DNA from: Spisula solida
Lineage: Eukaryota; Mollusca; Bivalvia; Venerida; Mactridae
Direction: 5' to 3'
NCBI GenBank assembly: GCA_947247005.1
Contig: OX365944.1
Coordinates: 880,501 to 944,500 of the forward strand
DNA: 64,000 bases
This document shows, in pieces, positions 23,601 to 35,227 of this stretch (the stretch's first letter is position 1; each line of letters opens with the position of its first letter). Below the pieces are notes generated by a model. It saw only the letters and a list, made by a program, of their open reading frames with translations. It made no database searches and had not been told where the DNA came from. The position numbers and the translations under genes are program-made.

Positions 23601-24050
23601 TTTTTGCCAAATTATGCTTTACCCTCACACGTTTTTTTCGCTATATTATTGATCTCAGGGTACAAGTTTGGTTAAAACCTTAAAATCAAATCATACATTA
23701 ACCCACCATTGTGCAGACCAGACCAAATCCGAGGATTTAGCTCAGTGGTAATTGCCAAATTATGCCCTATATTTCCCTCTCATGGTTTGCCTGCTATATT
23801 ATTGATCTCAGGGTACAAGTTTGGTTAAAACCTTAAAATCAATCATACATTAACCCACCATTGAGCAGACAAGACCAAATAAGCGGATTTAGCTCAGTGG
23901 TAATGCACTGGACCGTCAATCCAGAGTTCGTTCTGTTCAATTGGTAAATTTATTTACGTTTTTTTAGTGTGCCAAATTATGCCTTACCCTCTCATGGTTT
24001 GCCTGCTATATTATTGATCTCAGGGTACAAGTTTGTTGAAAACCTTAAAA
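23600..24050 (+). repeat. ~150-bp segment in three tandem copies with tRNA-Asp-like heads
   Basis: TATTGATCTCAGGGTACAAG occurs near 23,645, 23,800 and 24,013. Between copies lie two tRNA-like SINE heads (about 23,738 truncated; 23,881-23,945 longer, with GCGGATTTAGCTCAGTGG and an Asp-type GTC in the anticodon position, but a damaged B box). These are not functional tRNA genes. Confidence 0.65.
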
Positions 24051-24215
24051 TCAATCAAATTCAAGTAATTTTCAATTTGTAGAATTCAAGTTCAAGTAAT
24101 TTTCAATTCCTACACATCAAAGTCAAGTAATTTCTAATTCCAATTCAAGTAATTTGCAATCAGTAGGCATCAAATTCAAGTTATTTTCAATTTGAAGGCA
24201 TCAAGTTCAAGTAAT
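24050..24215. repeat. ~31-bp minisatellite, second locus
   Basis: Five to six degenerate units with TTCAAGTAATTTTCAATT, homologous to 13,255-13,685. In both places it lies just downstream of a zinc-finger unit. Confidence 0.65.
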
Positions 24216-24307
24216 TTCCGAGACATGTACAAACTAGCAATATAAAGGTAAAGAAAGTAAAACATATAAAATAAAAACTCCACAACATACAGGATATCTC
24301 TAACCCT

Positions 24308-24450
24308 CTGGTATTCACAAAGTACTTAAGACAATTTTAAGAATTAAGGAAAATCTTTAGTTAAGATTAAAGATTTAAGAAACATTTTAACTTAAGATTT
24401 TCCTTAAATCTTAAGTTTTCTTCTAAGATGCTTTCATGAATATATATATT
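24308..24450. mobile_element. Short palindromic MITE
   Basis: The left end ATTCACAAAGTACTTAAG and the inverted right end ATTCATGAAAGCATCTTAG flank a self-complementary TTAAGATTTTCCTTAAATC core of about 140 bp. A related end is at 8,933-8,965. Confidence 0.5.
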
Positions 24451-24834
24451 CGGACAAATAAGTGGAATTTACAGGGGGTTGATGAATCAGGTGTAAACTA
24501 CCATACTCACCTTGTATCTGTGTGTATACATGTATATATATATGATTGAGTGTAACCATCAAATATGAAGAGATCAAAGCTTGAAACACTTACCTGAAAA
24601 TAGAAAGAAACAACAAATAAATCCAACTATAAACAAAGCCATGCATTAATCAGGTGTTCAGAAAAGTACCATAACTTGCTGAAACAAACAAAGACGTGTC
24701 AGCAAAGATTGTGACCTGTAAGTGTCCAAGTAAAGCAACAGTGGACAGTGGATGGACTAATCAATGCCTCAGAAATGCAATGTCGTAACTCCATTTTTGC
24801 AAAATATGAGATATTGGTATGACTGAAATTGTGT
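24451..24834. other. No feature recognised
   Basis: AT-rich sequence with a short TATATA stretch. No open frame or repeat family recognised. Confidence 0.4.
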
Positions 24835-26665
24835 TGAAGTGTAGTATGTGTAAAATTTGCCATTATTTCCATGTACTATAAGTCCAAACAAGAGTGAGTG
24901 TCGTATGTGTAAAATTTGCCACTATTTCCATGTACTATAAGTCCAAACAAGAGTGAGTGTAGTACGTGTAAAATTTGCCACTATTTCCATGTACTATAAG
25001 TCCAAACAAGAGTGAGTGTCTTATATGTAAAATTTGCCACTATTTCCATGTACTATAAGTCCAAACAAGAGTGAGTGTCGTACGTGTAAAATTTGCCACT
25101 ATTTCCATGTACTATAAGTCCAAACAAGAGTGAGAGTCATATGTGTAAAAGTTGCCATTATTTCTTATGTACTATAAGTCAAAACAAGAGTGAGAGCCAT
25201 ATGTGTAAAATTTACCATTATTTCCATGTACTATAAGTCCAAACAAGAGTGAGAGCCATATGTGTAAAATTTGCCACTATTTCCATGTACTATAAGTCCA
25301 AACAAGAGTGAGTGTCGTATGTGTAAAAGTTGCCACTATTTCCATGTACTATAAGCCCAAACAAGAGTGAGTGTCGTATGTGTAAAATTTGCCACTATTT
25401 CCATGTACTATAAGTCAAAACAAGAGTGAGAGCCGTATGTGTAAAAGTTGCCACTATTTCCATGTACTATAAGCCCAAACAAGAGTGAGTGTCGTATGTG
25501 TAAAATTTGCCACTATTTCCATGTACTATAAGTCCAAACAAGAGTGAGAGCCGTATAAGTAAAATTTGCCACTATTTCCATGTACTATAAGTCAAAACAA
25601 GAGTGAGAGCCGTATGTGTAAAAGTTGCCACTATTTCCATGTACTATAAGCCCAAACAAGAGTGAGTGTCGTATGTGTAAAATTTGCCACTATTTCCATG
25701 TACTATAAGTCCAAACAAGAGTGAGTGTCGTATGTGTAAAAGTTGCCACTATTTCCATGTACTATAAGTCCAAACAAGAGTGAGTGTCGTATGTGTAAAA
25801 TTTGCCACTATTTCCATGTACTTTAAATCCAAACAAGAGTGAGTGTCGTGCGTGTAAAATTTGCCACCATTTCCATGTACTATAAGTCCAAACAAGAGTG
25901 AGTGTCGTGTGTGTAAAATTTGCCACTATTTCCATGTACTATAAGCCCAAACAAGAGTGAGAGCCGTATGTGTAAAATTTGCCACCATTTCCATGTACTA
26001 TAAGTCCAAACAAGAGTGAGTGTCGTATGTGTAAAATTTGCCACTATTTCCATGTACTATAAGTCAAAACAAGAGTGAGTGTCGTATGTGTAAAATTTGC
26101 CACTATTTCCATGTACTATAAGTCCAAACAAGAGTGAGTGTTGTATGTGTAAAATTTGCCACTATTTCCATGTACTATAAGTCCAAACAAGAGTGAGTGT
26201 CGTATGTGTAAAATTTGCCACTATTTCCATGTACTATAAGTCCAAACAAGAGTGAGTGTCGTATGTGTAAAATTTGCCACTATTTCCATGTACTATAAGT
26301 CCAAACAAGAGTGAGTGTCGTATGTGTAAAATTTGCCACTATTTCCATGTACTATAAGTCCAAACAAGAGTGAGTGTCGTATGTGTAAAATTTGCCACTA
26401 TTTCCATGTACTATAAGTCCAAACAAGAGTGAGTGTCGTATGTGTAAAATTTGCCACTATTTCCATGTACTATAAGTCCAAACAAGAGTGAGTGTCGTAT
26501 GTGTAAAATTTGCCACTATTTCCATGTACTATAAGTCCAAACAAGAGTGAGTGTCGTATGTGTAAAATTTGCCACTATTTCCATGTACTATAAGTCCAAA
26601 CAAGAGTGAGTGTCGTATGTGTAAAATTTGCCACTATTTCCATGTACTATAAGTCCAAACAAGAG
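24835..26665. repeat. 59-bp minisatellite (about 31 copies)
   Basis: The unit is GTGTAAAATTTGCCACTATT, TCCATGTACTATAAGTCCAA, then ACAAGAGTGAGTGTCGTAT. Variants (AGAGCC for AGTGTC, AAGTTGCC for AATTTGCC, AGCCC for AGTCC) are concentrated left of about 26,100. The last nine or ten units are almost identical, as expected from recent homogenisation. There are no spacers, so it is not a CRISPR array. Confidence 0.95.
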
Positions 26666-26699
26666 CAGATAACTCCATTAATATAGGTCACCAAGTAAT

Positions 26700-26870
26700 C
26701 AGCCTTGTCGGTATGGACTCCCCTTTTGATAGTGAATAACTCTCTTGAGTTTCAAGTTGATACCTTTGATAGTCTTTGAGAAAATGACTCTGACAATAAA
26801 CTTAACCAACACACACCGTCACGACAATAGCTCAACTTTTTTCTTTGAAAAGGCAAGCTAAAAACCAATA
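26700..26870. repeat. R4 repeat fragment
   Basis: GAGTTTCAAGTTGATACCTT, AAACTTAACCAA and the ending GACAATAGCTCAACTTTTTT match the terminal part of the block at 12,475-13,045. Confidence 0.55.
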
Positions 26871-27187
26871 TAGTTAGTGGTTTATGTTGCATTATCTTGA
26901 TAAAACATTTTATTTCTCTTCAATGTGTGATAGTAAAATTGTGCAGTATTCTCTTGCGCGATGGATGACACTTGAAGAGACATTACTTTATAATGATTTT
27001 AAAGCATTAAATATCTTTCCATGAACATGCACCTATCTGTGGGCTACTCAATTTGTTCCACAGTGTACTTCTATTTATAAAATCATATGTTTTTTTTAAA
27101 ATCAATAAATGTACGAAATGTAGATTTCTTTCACTTTTTGCCCCATTCCTAAATAAACAAACCAACTGGGAAACATTTTATACTTAA

Positions 27188-27890
27188 GGACATGGGGTAT
27201 GATCTATAGTGGGTGGGTGCATGCTTTTTTCAAATGCATTTTATTCTTAAAATTGATATTTGATGGGTACAGTAAGCATAGCATTATGATGCACTACATA
27301 TACCCTTGAAGCTGAACAAAAGATAAATATCAATAAAGTAAATTTATTGAAGTATGACAGCATTTTCATTGTAAATCTTGCTCGTTCGCAAACACAAAAA
27401 CTGACCAACGGTACTTAAGTAAATGTATATCATTCTTACAATATAACTCTAGGGAACAAACTCTTACTTAGTTTAAGACTGAAAAATGTATACTTTGAAA
27501 GATATTCAAGAAACATTGCCATATTTCTACTTTCGGTTTGCAAGGTCATTGATGATCATTGATTTTTTGCATGATACAAGTTCATGAATTTGTTTAATAA
27601 TTATTGCTTTGCAAGAGTTTGTTCCTTATACTATTGGCTATGTCCCCGACAACAAACTCTGACTCTTAATGTCATGTTGACTTTGTTTGTAAACGAGTAA
27701 GATTTGCAATAAAAATGCTGTCATGCTTCAATAAATTCACGTTATCAATATTTATTTTGGGTTGAACTTCAAGAGTACATGTAGTGCATCATAATACTAT
27801 GTTTACTGTACCCAACACATTTCAATTTTAAGAATAAAATGCTTTTTAAAAAAACATGCTCAATCTCACTATAAATTATCCTCCGATACC
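27188..27890. mobile_element. TTAA-flanked fold-back MITE (~0.7 kb)
   Basis: TTAA lies at 27,184-27,187 and 27,891-27,894. The two halves are long, diverged inverted repeats: TTTATTGAAGTATGACAGCA on the left pairs with TGCTGTCATGCTTCAATAAA on the right, and GATGCACTACATATACCCTT with its inverse. No coding capacity. The TTAA target suggests a piggyBac-type relation (inference). The paralog near 690 is the empty site. Confidence 0.75.
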
Positions 27891-27999
27891 TTAATAAAAG
27901 GCTTTGTTGTGGAAATCGTGTTTTGCCCTTTACATGGGTTCTTTATGCATATAATATTATGTTTTATTCCTTTTTCTGTTCCAGAGAATTTGACACGAA

Positions 28000-28215
28000 T
28001 CTCGACCTTCTATTAGCCTAATTTCACAGCTGATATATTTTCTATATTTATAACCCTGGTTTTATATTTTCGTAAGCGGGTAGTATCACGAAGACTCTCT
28101 AGGTGTAATACCAACACAAATCTAAAGGACCGATATTGCCCGATTTGCTTGCGGACATTTATATATTCAACGCTAGAACCTTGTAATATATTCATGCATA
28201 AAGGTCAGGATCATG
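28000..28215. repeat. Dispersed repeat, inverted partner at 53,490-53,715
   Basis: TTGTAATATATTCATGCATA with AAGGTCAGGATCATG here corresponds to the complement of CATACATAAAGGTCAGGATCA-type sequence at 53,495-53,530. The match continues through TCGACCTTCTATTAGC. Family unknown. Confidence 0.65.
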
Positions 28216-28859
28216 TAAAATACTCTGTGCTATAAAAGTCACAAAACATGGCTGGACTTTTAATACATGTACTTGTGGTATATAGAAGCTGTATACACAT
28301 AGTTGCTGTTGTTTTAACACTTCTTTTGTTCAAAGCCATTAATTGGACAAACATAATTGCAACCTTACAAATGTTTGTTTATATGCTTATATTTATCCTT
28401 GTCGCTGGGTGACCCGTATTGGCAAGGCCCCCAGAAAAGATGAGTCATTTTAGTCTTTGGGGTAATAGTGCGTGATACAGAAGATGCCCCAGTTCCAGAA
28501 GCATCTCAGGTTGTTTTACATATCTGATGTAAAGCATCATACACGAGACCTTGGTTTTCAAAGTCTTGTCCGAAAGAATGTTAGTAATTTTAGTAATGTT
28601 AGGTGGGAAACAGTATAAAATATCAATTTTCCGTCTAATTAAATCCGGCTGGAGGCATGATCGAACCCCAACCTTCTGATCAGCAGTCAGTAACTCTCAA
28701 CCACTGGACAAAGTTTTTGCATGTTAAAAATTTTCAACGAACACAACGTTCTTCAGTTTTCACCAGCAATCATCAAATTTTCAAAATTTTGATACTTTTA
28801 CTAGCGGAGCTGAACATGTGCCCAAACGTCGGTAAATGTCGGCTCAAACCCCAGAGTGT

Positions 28860-29020
28860 GAACCCAGGCTTTAACACGGGACATAAATAGTGCAGATGTC
28901 CGAACTATGTTTATTTTTCCAGATTATGATTTTATTATCATTATATATTGATTTATGTTATAACTTCAGACCATTTTGCAAACATATTTTACTTGTTCAA
29001 TAAAGTTTATTACAAAACAA
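28860..29020 (+). pseudogene. Orphan zinc-finger 3' UTR, second
   Basis: AACACGGGACATAAATAG, then CCGAACTATGTTTATTTTTC, then TTGTTCAATAAAGTTTATTA. The match is closest to the 3' UTRs of copies C and D. No zinc-finger exon lies upstream; the paralogous block and SINE head precede it instead. Confidence 0.65.
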
Positions 29021-29024
29021 GACA

Positions 29025-30020
29025 GTATATAAATGCGTTCAATAAACGCTTATGCCCCCATGGAAGCCTTGCCCATAAAAAGCTAAGTCAATCAGGGGCC
29101 ATAATTCTGTAATAATGTTGGATAGTGTTACATGGCTTTGATAATGTAAGGGGCTTATGATGGTTAAAAAGTTTGCCAAGTTTTAAGGCAACGCCATGAT
29201 GGACATGATGTAAAACAAAACTGTAAATTTGGGTTAACCAAGATTAGACGCTTAATAAGTCTCAGTCCAAAATTAGGTCAAGGTGAAGGTCAAAATGAGG
29301 TTAGGGGATATAGGCGTGTGGAGAGTGTTCGTATACAACATCCATGCAAGTATGAAAGCTTTGTAGCAAGCCATATTAATGCTAGAAGAAACGGTCAATT
29401 TGGGTTAACCAAGAATTTGGCCCTCCAATAAGTCTAAGTCCAAATTAGGTCAAGGTGATGGTCGAAATGGCGTCAAATGATAAGGTGTGTGGAGAGTGTT
29501 CATATACAACATCCATGCAAGTATGGAAGCTTTGAAGCAAGCCATAATAATGCTGGAAGAAACGGTCAATTTGAGTTAACCAGGAATTTGACCCTTCAAT
29601 AAGTCTAAGTCAAAAATTAGGTCAATGTGAAGGTCAAAATGGGGTCAGGTGATACAGGCCTGTAGAGAGTGTTCATATACAACATCCATGCAAGTATGAA
29701 AGCTTTGTAGCAAGCCATATTAATGCTAGAAGAAACTGTCAATTTGGGTTAACCAAGAATTTGGCCCTTCAATAAGTCTAAGTCAAAAATTAGGTCAAGG
29801 TGAAGGTCAAAATGAGGTCAGGTGATGCAGGCTTGTGGAGAATGTTCATATACAACATCCATCCAAGTATGGAAGCTTTGAAGCAAGCCATAATGATGCT
29901 CGAAGAAACTGTCAATTTAGGTTAACCAGGACGGACGAACGGACAGAGGGACAAACGGACGAACGGACGGACAGGTGAATCACTATATGCCTCCCCATCT
30001 ATCGATAGGGGAGCATAAAA
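29025..30020. repeat. R3 repeat element, full copy (about 5 core units)
   Basis: It begins GCGTTCAATAAACGCTTATG. About five ~180-bp units share AGTCTAAGTCCAAAATTAGG, CATATACAACATCCATGCAA and GTCAATTTGGGTTAACCA. It then has GACGGACGAACGGACAG microsatellite and the terminal hairpin around ATCTATCGAT, ending GCATAAAAAA. Confidence 0.8.
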
Positions 30021-30066
30021 AAGATATTCAAGCTATGCTCAAGATTTGTATATATTCATTATAGTA

Positions 30067-30812
30067 CAGTGTTTCAAGCAATAAAGTTTACACTTTCAAT
30101 GTCGATTTATTAAAAAAAAATTTTATATTAACAAAAAGAAAACTCACACATGCCTACACATTAGATATAAGTTTTACCTTGATCCCCTTTTAAGATTATA
30201 TTTCTGATGATTTTTAGAAAAATGTTTAATTTGCTAAAATTGCCTTATTTTCTTATTTTTCCCATCAATTCTGTAACTTATGACGTCTTCAAGATATCTG
30301 CCCTCCAGATGTTAACCTTTATACGCTGGTTCTTTGACACTAATAATTAAACTCGCATATAAGGTTACACTTCTAATGTTCTTAACTTATCTTTTGACAC
30401 GTTCGAGCAAGACATGACAGCCATTGCACTACTTTCTTCCTCCAAACAATATTATGTTTATTTGGCTAAGCCAAGTCAAGCACACCTTTATATACACATA
30501 ATTATGTAGCTAAAGATGATGGTGGAGTTAGAATGAAGAAATAATGAACATGTACCTGTGTTTTATCATAGATTCTAACACAACCAGCATTTAACTGATA
30601 CACCTATATAAACATAGAGGAAACAAAGACGTGCTTGAAATACCGTTAAAACACAGTTACGGTAAATAATCTTATCATAGAAGAAAATAGTGCAATGGTT
30701 AATTGTATTGATGTGTTGTCAAATGCAGACAACTTATAAACAATTTTAACAGGACTATGAGGATGTGATGAATAGACATTGAAACTGTAAACTTTCTTTC
30801 TAGGACATCCTG
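30067..30812. mobile_element. Diverged relative of the mariner fold-back element
   Basis: TA-flanked ends (CAGTGTTTCAAGCAATAAAG; inverse ending AGGACATCCTG) and subterminal TTTCAATGTCGATTTATTA match the 19-kb and 32-kb elements. The left arm is recognisable. The interior contains one 84-bp minisatellite unit (about 30,403-30,475) and an inverted piece of pre-array sequence, so it is rearranged. Confidence 0.6.
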
Positions 30813-31011
30813 TATGTTCAACAGCTGAACTGTACTCCTTATGCCAAATAATGCTTTTTACGACACAGTTGTATTACGGTATGTAGTATTTAAATCATGC
30901 GTTCGCAGCACAATTAATTTGATGTGACAAGTGATCATGCTTTATTATAGATAAAACACAGGTATACATTCAATATTTCAATTGTAACATAGCCAACATT
31001 CTGCATTTTAC
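30813..31011 (+). repeat. Unit D pre-array sequence
   Basis: Contains ACTCCTTATGCCAAATAATG (30,831-30,850), the uninterrupted form of the site holding a MITE at 35,228. It then has the conserved pre-array AAACACAGGTATACATT with TTGTAACATAGCCAACATTC. Confidence 0.65.
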
Positions 31012-32110
31012 AACACAGCTAGAAATGACACCCATTGCACTACTTTCTTCCTCTGAACGCCATTATGTGATTTGGCTTAGCTGTGCTGTAACTGTAACAC
31101 AGCAAGAAATGACAGCCATTGCACTACTTTCTTCCTCTGAACACCATTATGTGATTTGGCTTAGCTGTGCTGTAACTGTAACACAGCAAGAAACAACAGC
31201 CATTGAACTACTTTCTTCCTCTGAACACCATTATGTGATTTGGCTTAGCTGTGCTGTAACTGTAACACAGCAAGAAACAACAGCCATTGCACTACTTTCT
31301 TCCTCTGAACACCATTATGTGATTTGGCTTAGCTGTGCTGAAACTGTAACACAGCAATAAACAACAGCCATTGCACTACTTTCTTCCTCTGAAAACCATT
31401 ATGTGATTTGGCTTAGCTGTGCTGTAACTGTAACACAGCAAGAAACAACAGCCATTGCACTACTTTCTTCCTCTGAACACCATTATGTGATTTGGCTTAG
31501 CTGTACTGTAACTGTAACACAGCATGAAATAACAGCCATTGCACTACTTTCTTCCTCTGAACACCATTATGTGATTTGGCTTAGCTGTACTGTAACTGTA
31601 ACACAGCATGAAATAACAGCCATTGCACTACTTTCTTCCTCGGAACGCCATTATGTGATTTGGCTTAGCTGTGCTGTAACTGTAACACAGCAAGAAATGA
31701 CAGCCATTGCACTACTTTCTTCCTCTGAACGCCATTATGTGATTTGGCTTAGCTGTGCTGAAACTGTAACACAGCAAGAAACAACAGCCATTGCACTACT
31801 TTCTTCCTCTGAACACCATTATGTGATTTGGCTTAGCTGTGCTGTAACTGTAACACAGCAAGAAACCACAGCCATTGCACTACTTTCTTCCTCTGAACGC
31901 CATCATGTGATTTGGCTTAGCTGTGCTATAACTGTAACACAGCAAGAAACGACACCCATTGCACTACTTTCTTCCTCTGAACAACATTATGTGATTTAAC
32001 TTAGCTGTGCTGTAACTGTAACACAGCAAGAAATGACAGCCATTGCACTACTTTCTTCCTCTGAACAACATTATATGATTTAGCTTAGCTGTACTGTAAC
32101 TGTAATTCTT
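31012..32110. repeat. 84-bp minisatellite, unit D (about 13 copies)
   Basis: The largest array of the 84-bp family. Plus-strand frames (31,025-31,360; 31,403-31,999) are open only because the period is a multiple of three; a single CAATAA change splits them near 31,356. Confidence 0.9.
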
Positions 32111-32412
32111 GCACACTTTTCTCTATATAAACACCATTAAATCTAAAGGTGTGTTATTTTTTCATTCCACATACTAATCTATCGATGTCCAGAAAGTAAT
32201 TACGTACTCATGTACAAAATCCTTCATGCGGAACGGATAGTGCCTATAAAAGATAATCGACGGTAAGTTCATTCCTATCAATTAAGAAAATCACCGATGT
32301 TGTGCATGAGGACCACGTGCACATAAGCCATTTTGTACCAATCGTACCACAAACTTGAAGACTAACTACATTTATTGTTAATAACGCTATATTGTCAGCA
32401 AATAGTAGCATA
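32111..32412 (-). pseudogene. LINE RT remnant, unit D, C-terminal part
   Basis: Homologous to 18,716-19,020. The catalytic-box region near 32,385-32,410 reads TATTGTCAGCAAATAGTA on the plus strand, so ADD has become a changed codon. Interrupted at 32,412. Confidence 0.65.
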
Positions 32413-33453
32413 CAGGGTGTCCAAAAAGAAAGTATACAGTTTCAGTGTCTATTTATCAAATCCCTACAATCTGCTATCGCAACTAAATTTTGCACATGTA
32501 TAGATATAAGATGTAAGTTTTTTCTGTGACCAATTTAAAGATTTTAACCCAGATAATTTTAAGAAAAATGTCAATTTTCTAAAATTACCTTATTTTGCCC
32601 ATGACGTCATTTTATAGTATTTAACGACGTTTTCACGATGCATGTCACCTTCCGATATTATTCTTCTTGCACTCGTTATTTGAAACTATCAATTATATTT
32701 GCACATGTGTCTTACCTGATCTTCTAACCTTCTCATCGGATGTTCTTCAGCAGGATTGATGTGTCCGTTGGCTTTAGAATGTACACTAGCGAGTCAGATA
32801 GCACAATAAAAAGAAATAAACTCAACTCGTTACTTATCTTTGGTAAAGAAGCTCATTTCTAAACACCGCAGGTGATTTATTGTTTTGAATGATGCATAGT
32901 TCATGCAAGATGTGCAAGGGCCACACATTGTACATAAGGGGGTGGATGAATTCCTTAAAACAGTTGGATCCAAAGTAATTTTCAGGAAATACCACTGTGG
33001 TGTGACATGGCCCGCCAACATCCCAGATCTAAATCATTGCGACTTCTTCTTGTGGGGCTTTGTGAAATCGCTAGTGTACAACACAAAGCCAACATTTGCA
33101 CGTCTATGCTAACAAGAAACATCAAAAGAGAAGGTAAGACCATCAGTTTAGACACGTGTGCAAATGTTACCAATAGCTTAAAAAAAGTGCAAGAGGGAAA
33201 CGTAAGAAGGGTGGACATCTTGAAAACGTCATAAATTACTGAATAGACGTCACGGGCAAAATAAGGTAATTTCAGTAATTTTACATTGTTCTAAAAATTA
33301 TCCAAGTTATATTCTTAAAATTGGTCCCAGAAAAAACTTACATATTTTGTCTACACATGTGCAAATTTTCATTATGATAGCGGAATGAAGAGATTTGATA
33401 AATAGACACTGAAACTGTATACATGTACCGGTACTTTCTTTTTGGACAACCTG
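32413..33453 (+). mobile_element. Mariner-like fold-back element, copy 2
   Basis: 1,041 bp, TA-flanked, same TIRs and same insertion site in the LINE remnant as copy 1, so it was inserted before the two units duplicated. The transposase remnant (32,903 onward) reads MQDVQGPH, IPDLNHCDFFLWGFVKSL and is then frameshifted near 33,105. A 10-bp addition (ATGTACCGGT) lies inside the right TIR. It also carries an extra ~25 bp near 32,725 compared with copy 1. Confidence 0.85.
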
Positions 33454-33854
33454 TATATATGAACAGATAATTAATATCATTTTCGATAAAATGATCAAAA
33501 TTTACAGAATCATAATTCGTATATAGGATAAACATCAAAGTGAAAGGGTTTATTAATTCTCCTAGTTTCAAGCCTTACAATATATAGCCTGCATCACTTA
33601 ATTGGCTTTACAACTCACACCAGATTGAACAAGTTTAATCATCAGGGCATCGTAAAATCTAAATAATGCAATTATTTAATTAAGTCTAGTGGCAAACCAA
33701 ATATTATCTTTGCGGGACTATATGCTTATCACTGTTACATACATATATATATGTACAATGTCCTAAAACAGTCATTGGTCAATAAGAGTAAGTTGAACTC
33801 AAGTGGAAATAATTAGAGATCTAATCATGACAATTAACACCTTTATCTGAGACA
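33454..33854 (+). repeat. Unit D spacer with RT fragment and empty sites
   Basis: The minus strand keeps the RT fragment around 33,600-33,650. It holds the unoccupied pogo MITE site (33,657-33,671) and the unoccupied mariner site (TACATACATATATATATG, about 33,737-33,754). Confidence 0.7.
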
Positions 33855-33950
33855 ATGTCACAGTTATTGTTATCAAAGGAAGTCAAATCAGACACCAATC
33901 TCACTTATTGTTATCTAAGGAAGTCAAATCAGACACCAATCTCAGTTGTG
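33855..33950 (+). repeat. 38-bp repeats upstream of zinc-finger D
   Basis: Two to three units of GTCAAATCAGACACCAATCT type. This is the shortest set in the cluster. Confidence 0.7.
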
Positions 33951-34168
33951 GAGACATATGATTGTTTTATTCTTGGTAGTTCATTAGTAGGTAAATATTT
34001 GTATTTTTGTGTTTCCAGTGTAAGTTTGATATTAAGAGTGACAAATGATTTTTTATTCTTGGAGTATCCTAGGAGGTAATTATTAGTTGAACTTATTAAT
34101 GTTATATTTAGTTCCTGCTGACTATTTAATGTGGAAATATTGTATTGTGGCAGAGTGGTGAGTGTGGC

Positions 34169-34177
34169 TATAAAATA
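34169..34177 (+). promoter_or_regulatory. TATA box, zinc-finger D
   Basis: TATAAAATA begins 53 bp before the ATG in the conserved context. Confidence 0.6.
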
Positions 34178-34221
34178 ATAATTCACTACAGTAATTGAAA
34201 TATAACTGGACAACCACAACA

Positions 34222-34677
34222 ATGCATTGTGAAACTGATAATGCACCCAGGGAAAATATAACATACAGTCAGATACAATCAGTCGAGAAACCTTTTATTT
34301 GTGGAATATGTGGAGGCACATTTAAAGAAAGTTATAAACTTACTAATCACATGCATATACATACTGGTGAAAAACCATTTGAATGTAATGTTTGTGGATC
34401 TGCATTCAAAAAAAAAAGTAACTTGGAAGTTCACAGAAGAATACATACCGGGGAAAAACCATTTGAATGTGATGTTTGTGGATCTGCATTCACAAGAAAA
34501 GGTAATTTGGAAATTCACAGAAGAATACATACTGGTGAAAAACCATTTAAATGTATTGTTTGTGGATCTGCATTCACATTCAAAGGTAACTTGGAAAGAC
34601 ACAGAAGAAAACATACTGGTGAAAAACCGTTTAAATCTGATGTTTGTGGATCTGCATCTAGAACCATGACAGATTGA
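34222..34677 (+). CDS. C2H2 zinc-finger protein, copy D (4 fingers)
   Basis: Predicted 151 residues: the conserved leader ([20 protein letters not shown]), four C2H2 fingers joined by TGEKPF linkers, then a degenerate fifth (FKSDVCGSASRTMTD) and TGA. The C-terminal end corresponds to that of copy A (FESDVRGSVSTTTTD), so copy D is an internally shortened relative and not a simple truncation; fingers were lost or gained as whole 84-bp modules. The frame is intact and the promoter elements are present. Likely a nuclear DNA-binding protein if transcribed. Start chosen as in copy A. Confidence 0.82.
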   Translation: MHCETDNAPRENITYSQIQSVEKPFICGICGGTFKESYKLTNHMHIHTGEKPFECNVCGSAFKKKSNLEVHRRIHTGEKPFECDVCGSAFTRKGNLEIHRRIHTGEKPFKCIVCGSAFTFKGNLERHRRKHTGEKPFKSDVCGSASRTMTD

Positions 34678-34935
34678 CACGTCATAGAGGATACTCAGGT
34701 ACTTGTGAAAATGAAAAGAAATGTCTCCATAATAAAATAAACTTTGGCAGACGTCTTTAACAACAAGGGAGGCAAATATTGTAGATGCAGGAACTATGTT
34801 TATTTCGTCCAGGTTATGATTTTATTATCTCTGTATTATCGTATATGTTACATTAACTTCATACCATTTTGCAAACATACTTTACTCACTAGTTCAATAA
34901 AGTTGATTACAAAATAAAGATATTCAAGCTATTCT
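34678..34935 (+). other. 3' UTR and poly(A) signal, zinc-finger D
   Basis: CACGTCATAGAGGATACTC, GTAGATGCAGGAACTATG and AATAAA at 34,896-34,901. Colinear with copies A and C. Confidence 0.65.
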
Positions 34936-34968
34936 CAAGATTTGTATGTACACATGTATCTATTAAAG

Positions 34969-35194
34969 ACTGTGCCAAACAATGAAGTTTACAATTTCAG
35001 TGTCTATTTATTAAATATATCCTACAATAAAACACAGGTAAATATTAATTATTTTGTAAATAAAGCATGGTCACAAGTTCAGGTGCATAGTATTGAAATC
35101 AGGAGAGCGTATTGTAGAAACATTGTGATAACAGGACTAAGGATGTGATGAATAGATATTGGAACTGTTAACTTCTTGTGTTAGGACACCCAGA
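34969..35194. mobile_element. Short derivative of the mariner fold-back family
   Basis: About 226 bp. The ends GACTGTGCCAAACAATGAAG with TTTCAGTGTCTATTTATTAA on the left and ATTGGAACTGTTAACTTC with AGGACACCCAG on the right match the family TIRs. No coding sequence. Confidence 0.55.
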
Positions 35195-35227
35195 ATATAC
35201 TAGTTCAACAACTGAATTGTACACCTT

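Larger units (their letters stand above)
26990..28720. repeat. Paralogous block, right copy (partner 390-1,170)
   Basis: Colinear with the window's left end: TCTGTGGGCTACTCAATTTG, TTTCTTTCACTT, TGGGAAACATTTTATACTT, GGCTTTGTTGTGGAAA, ending in the same SINE head at 28,645-28,710. It is split by a TTAA insertion and also contains a segment (28,000-28,215) shared with 53.5 kb. Confidence 0.7.

Noticed and set aside
24835..26665. CRISPR-like array
   Set aside because: Units follow each other directly with no unique spacers, in an animal genome; it is a minisatellite.
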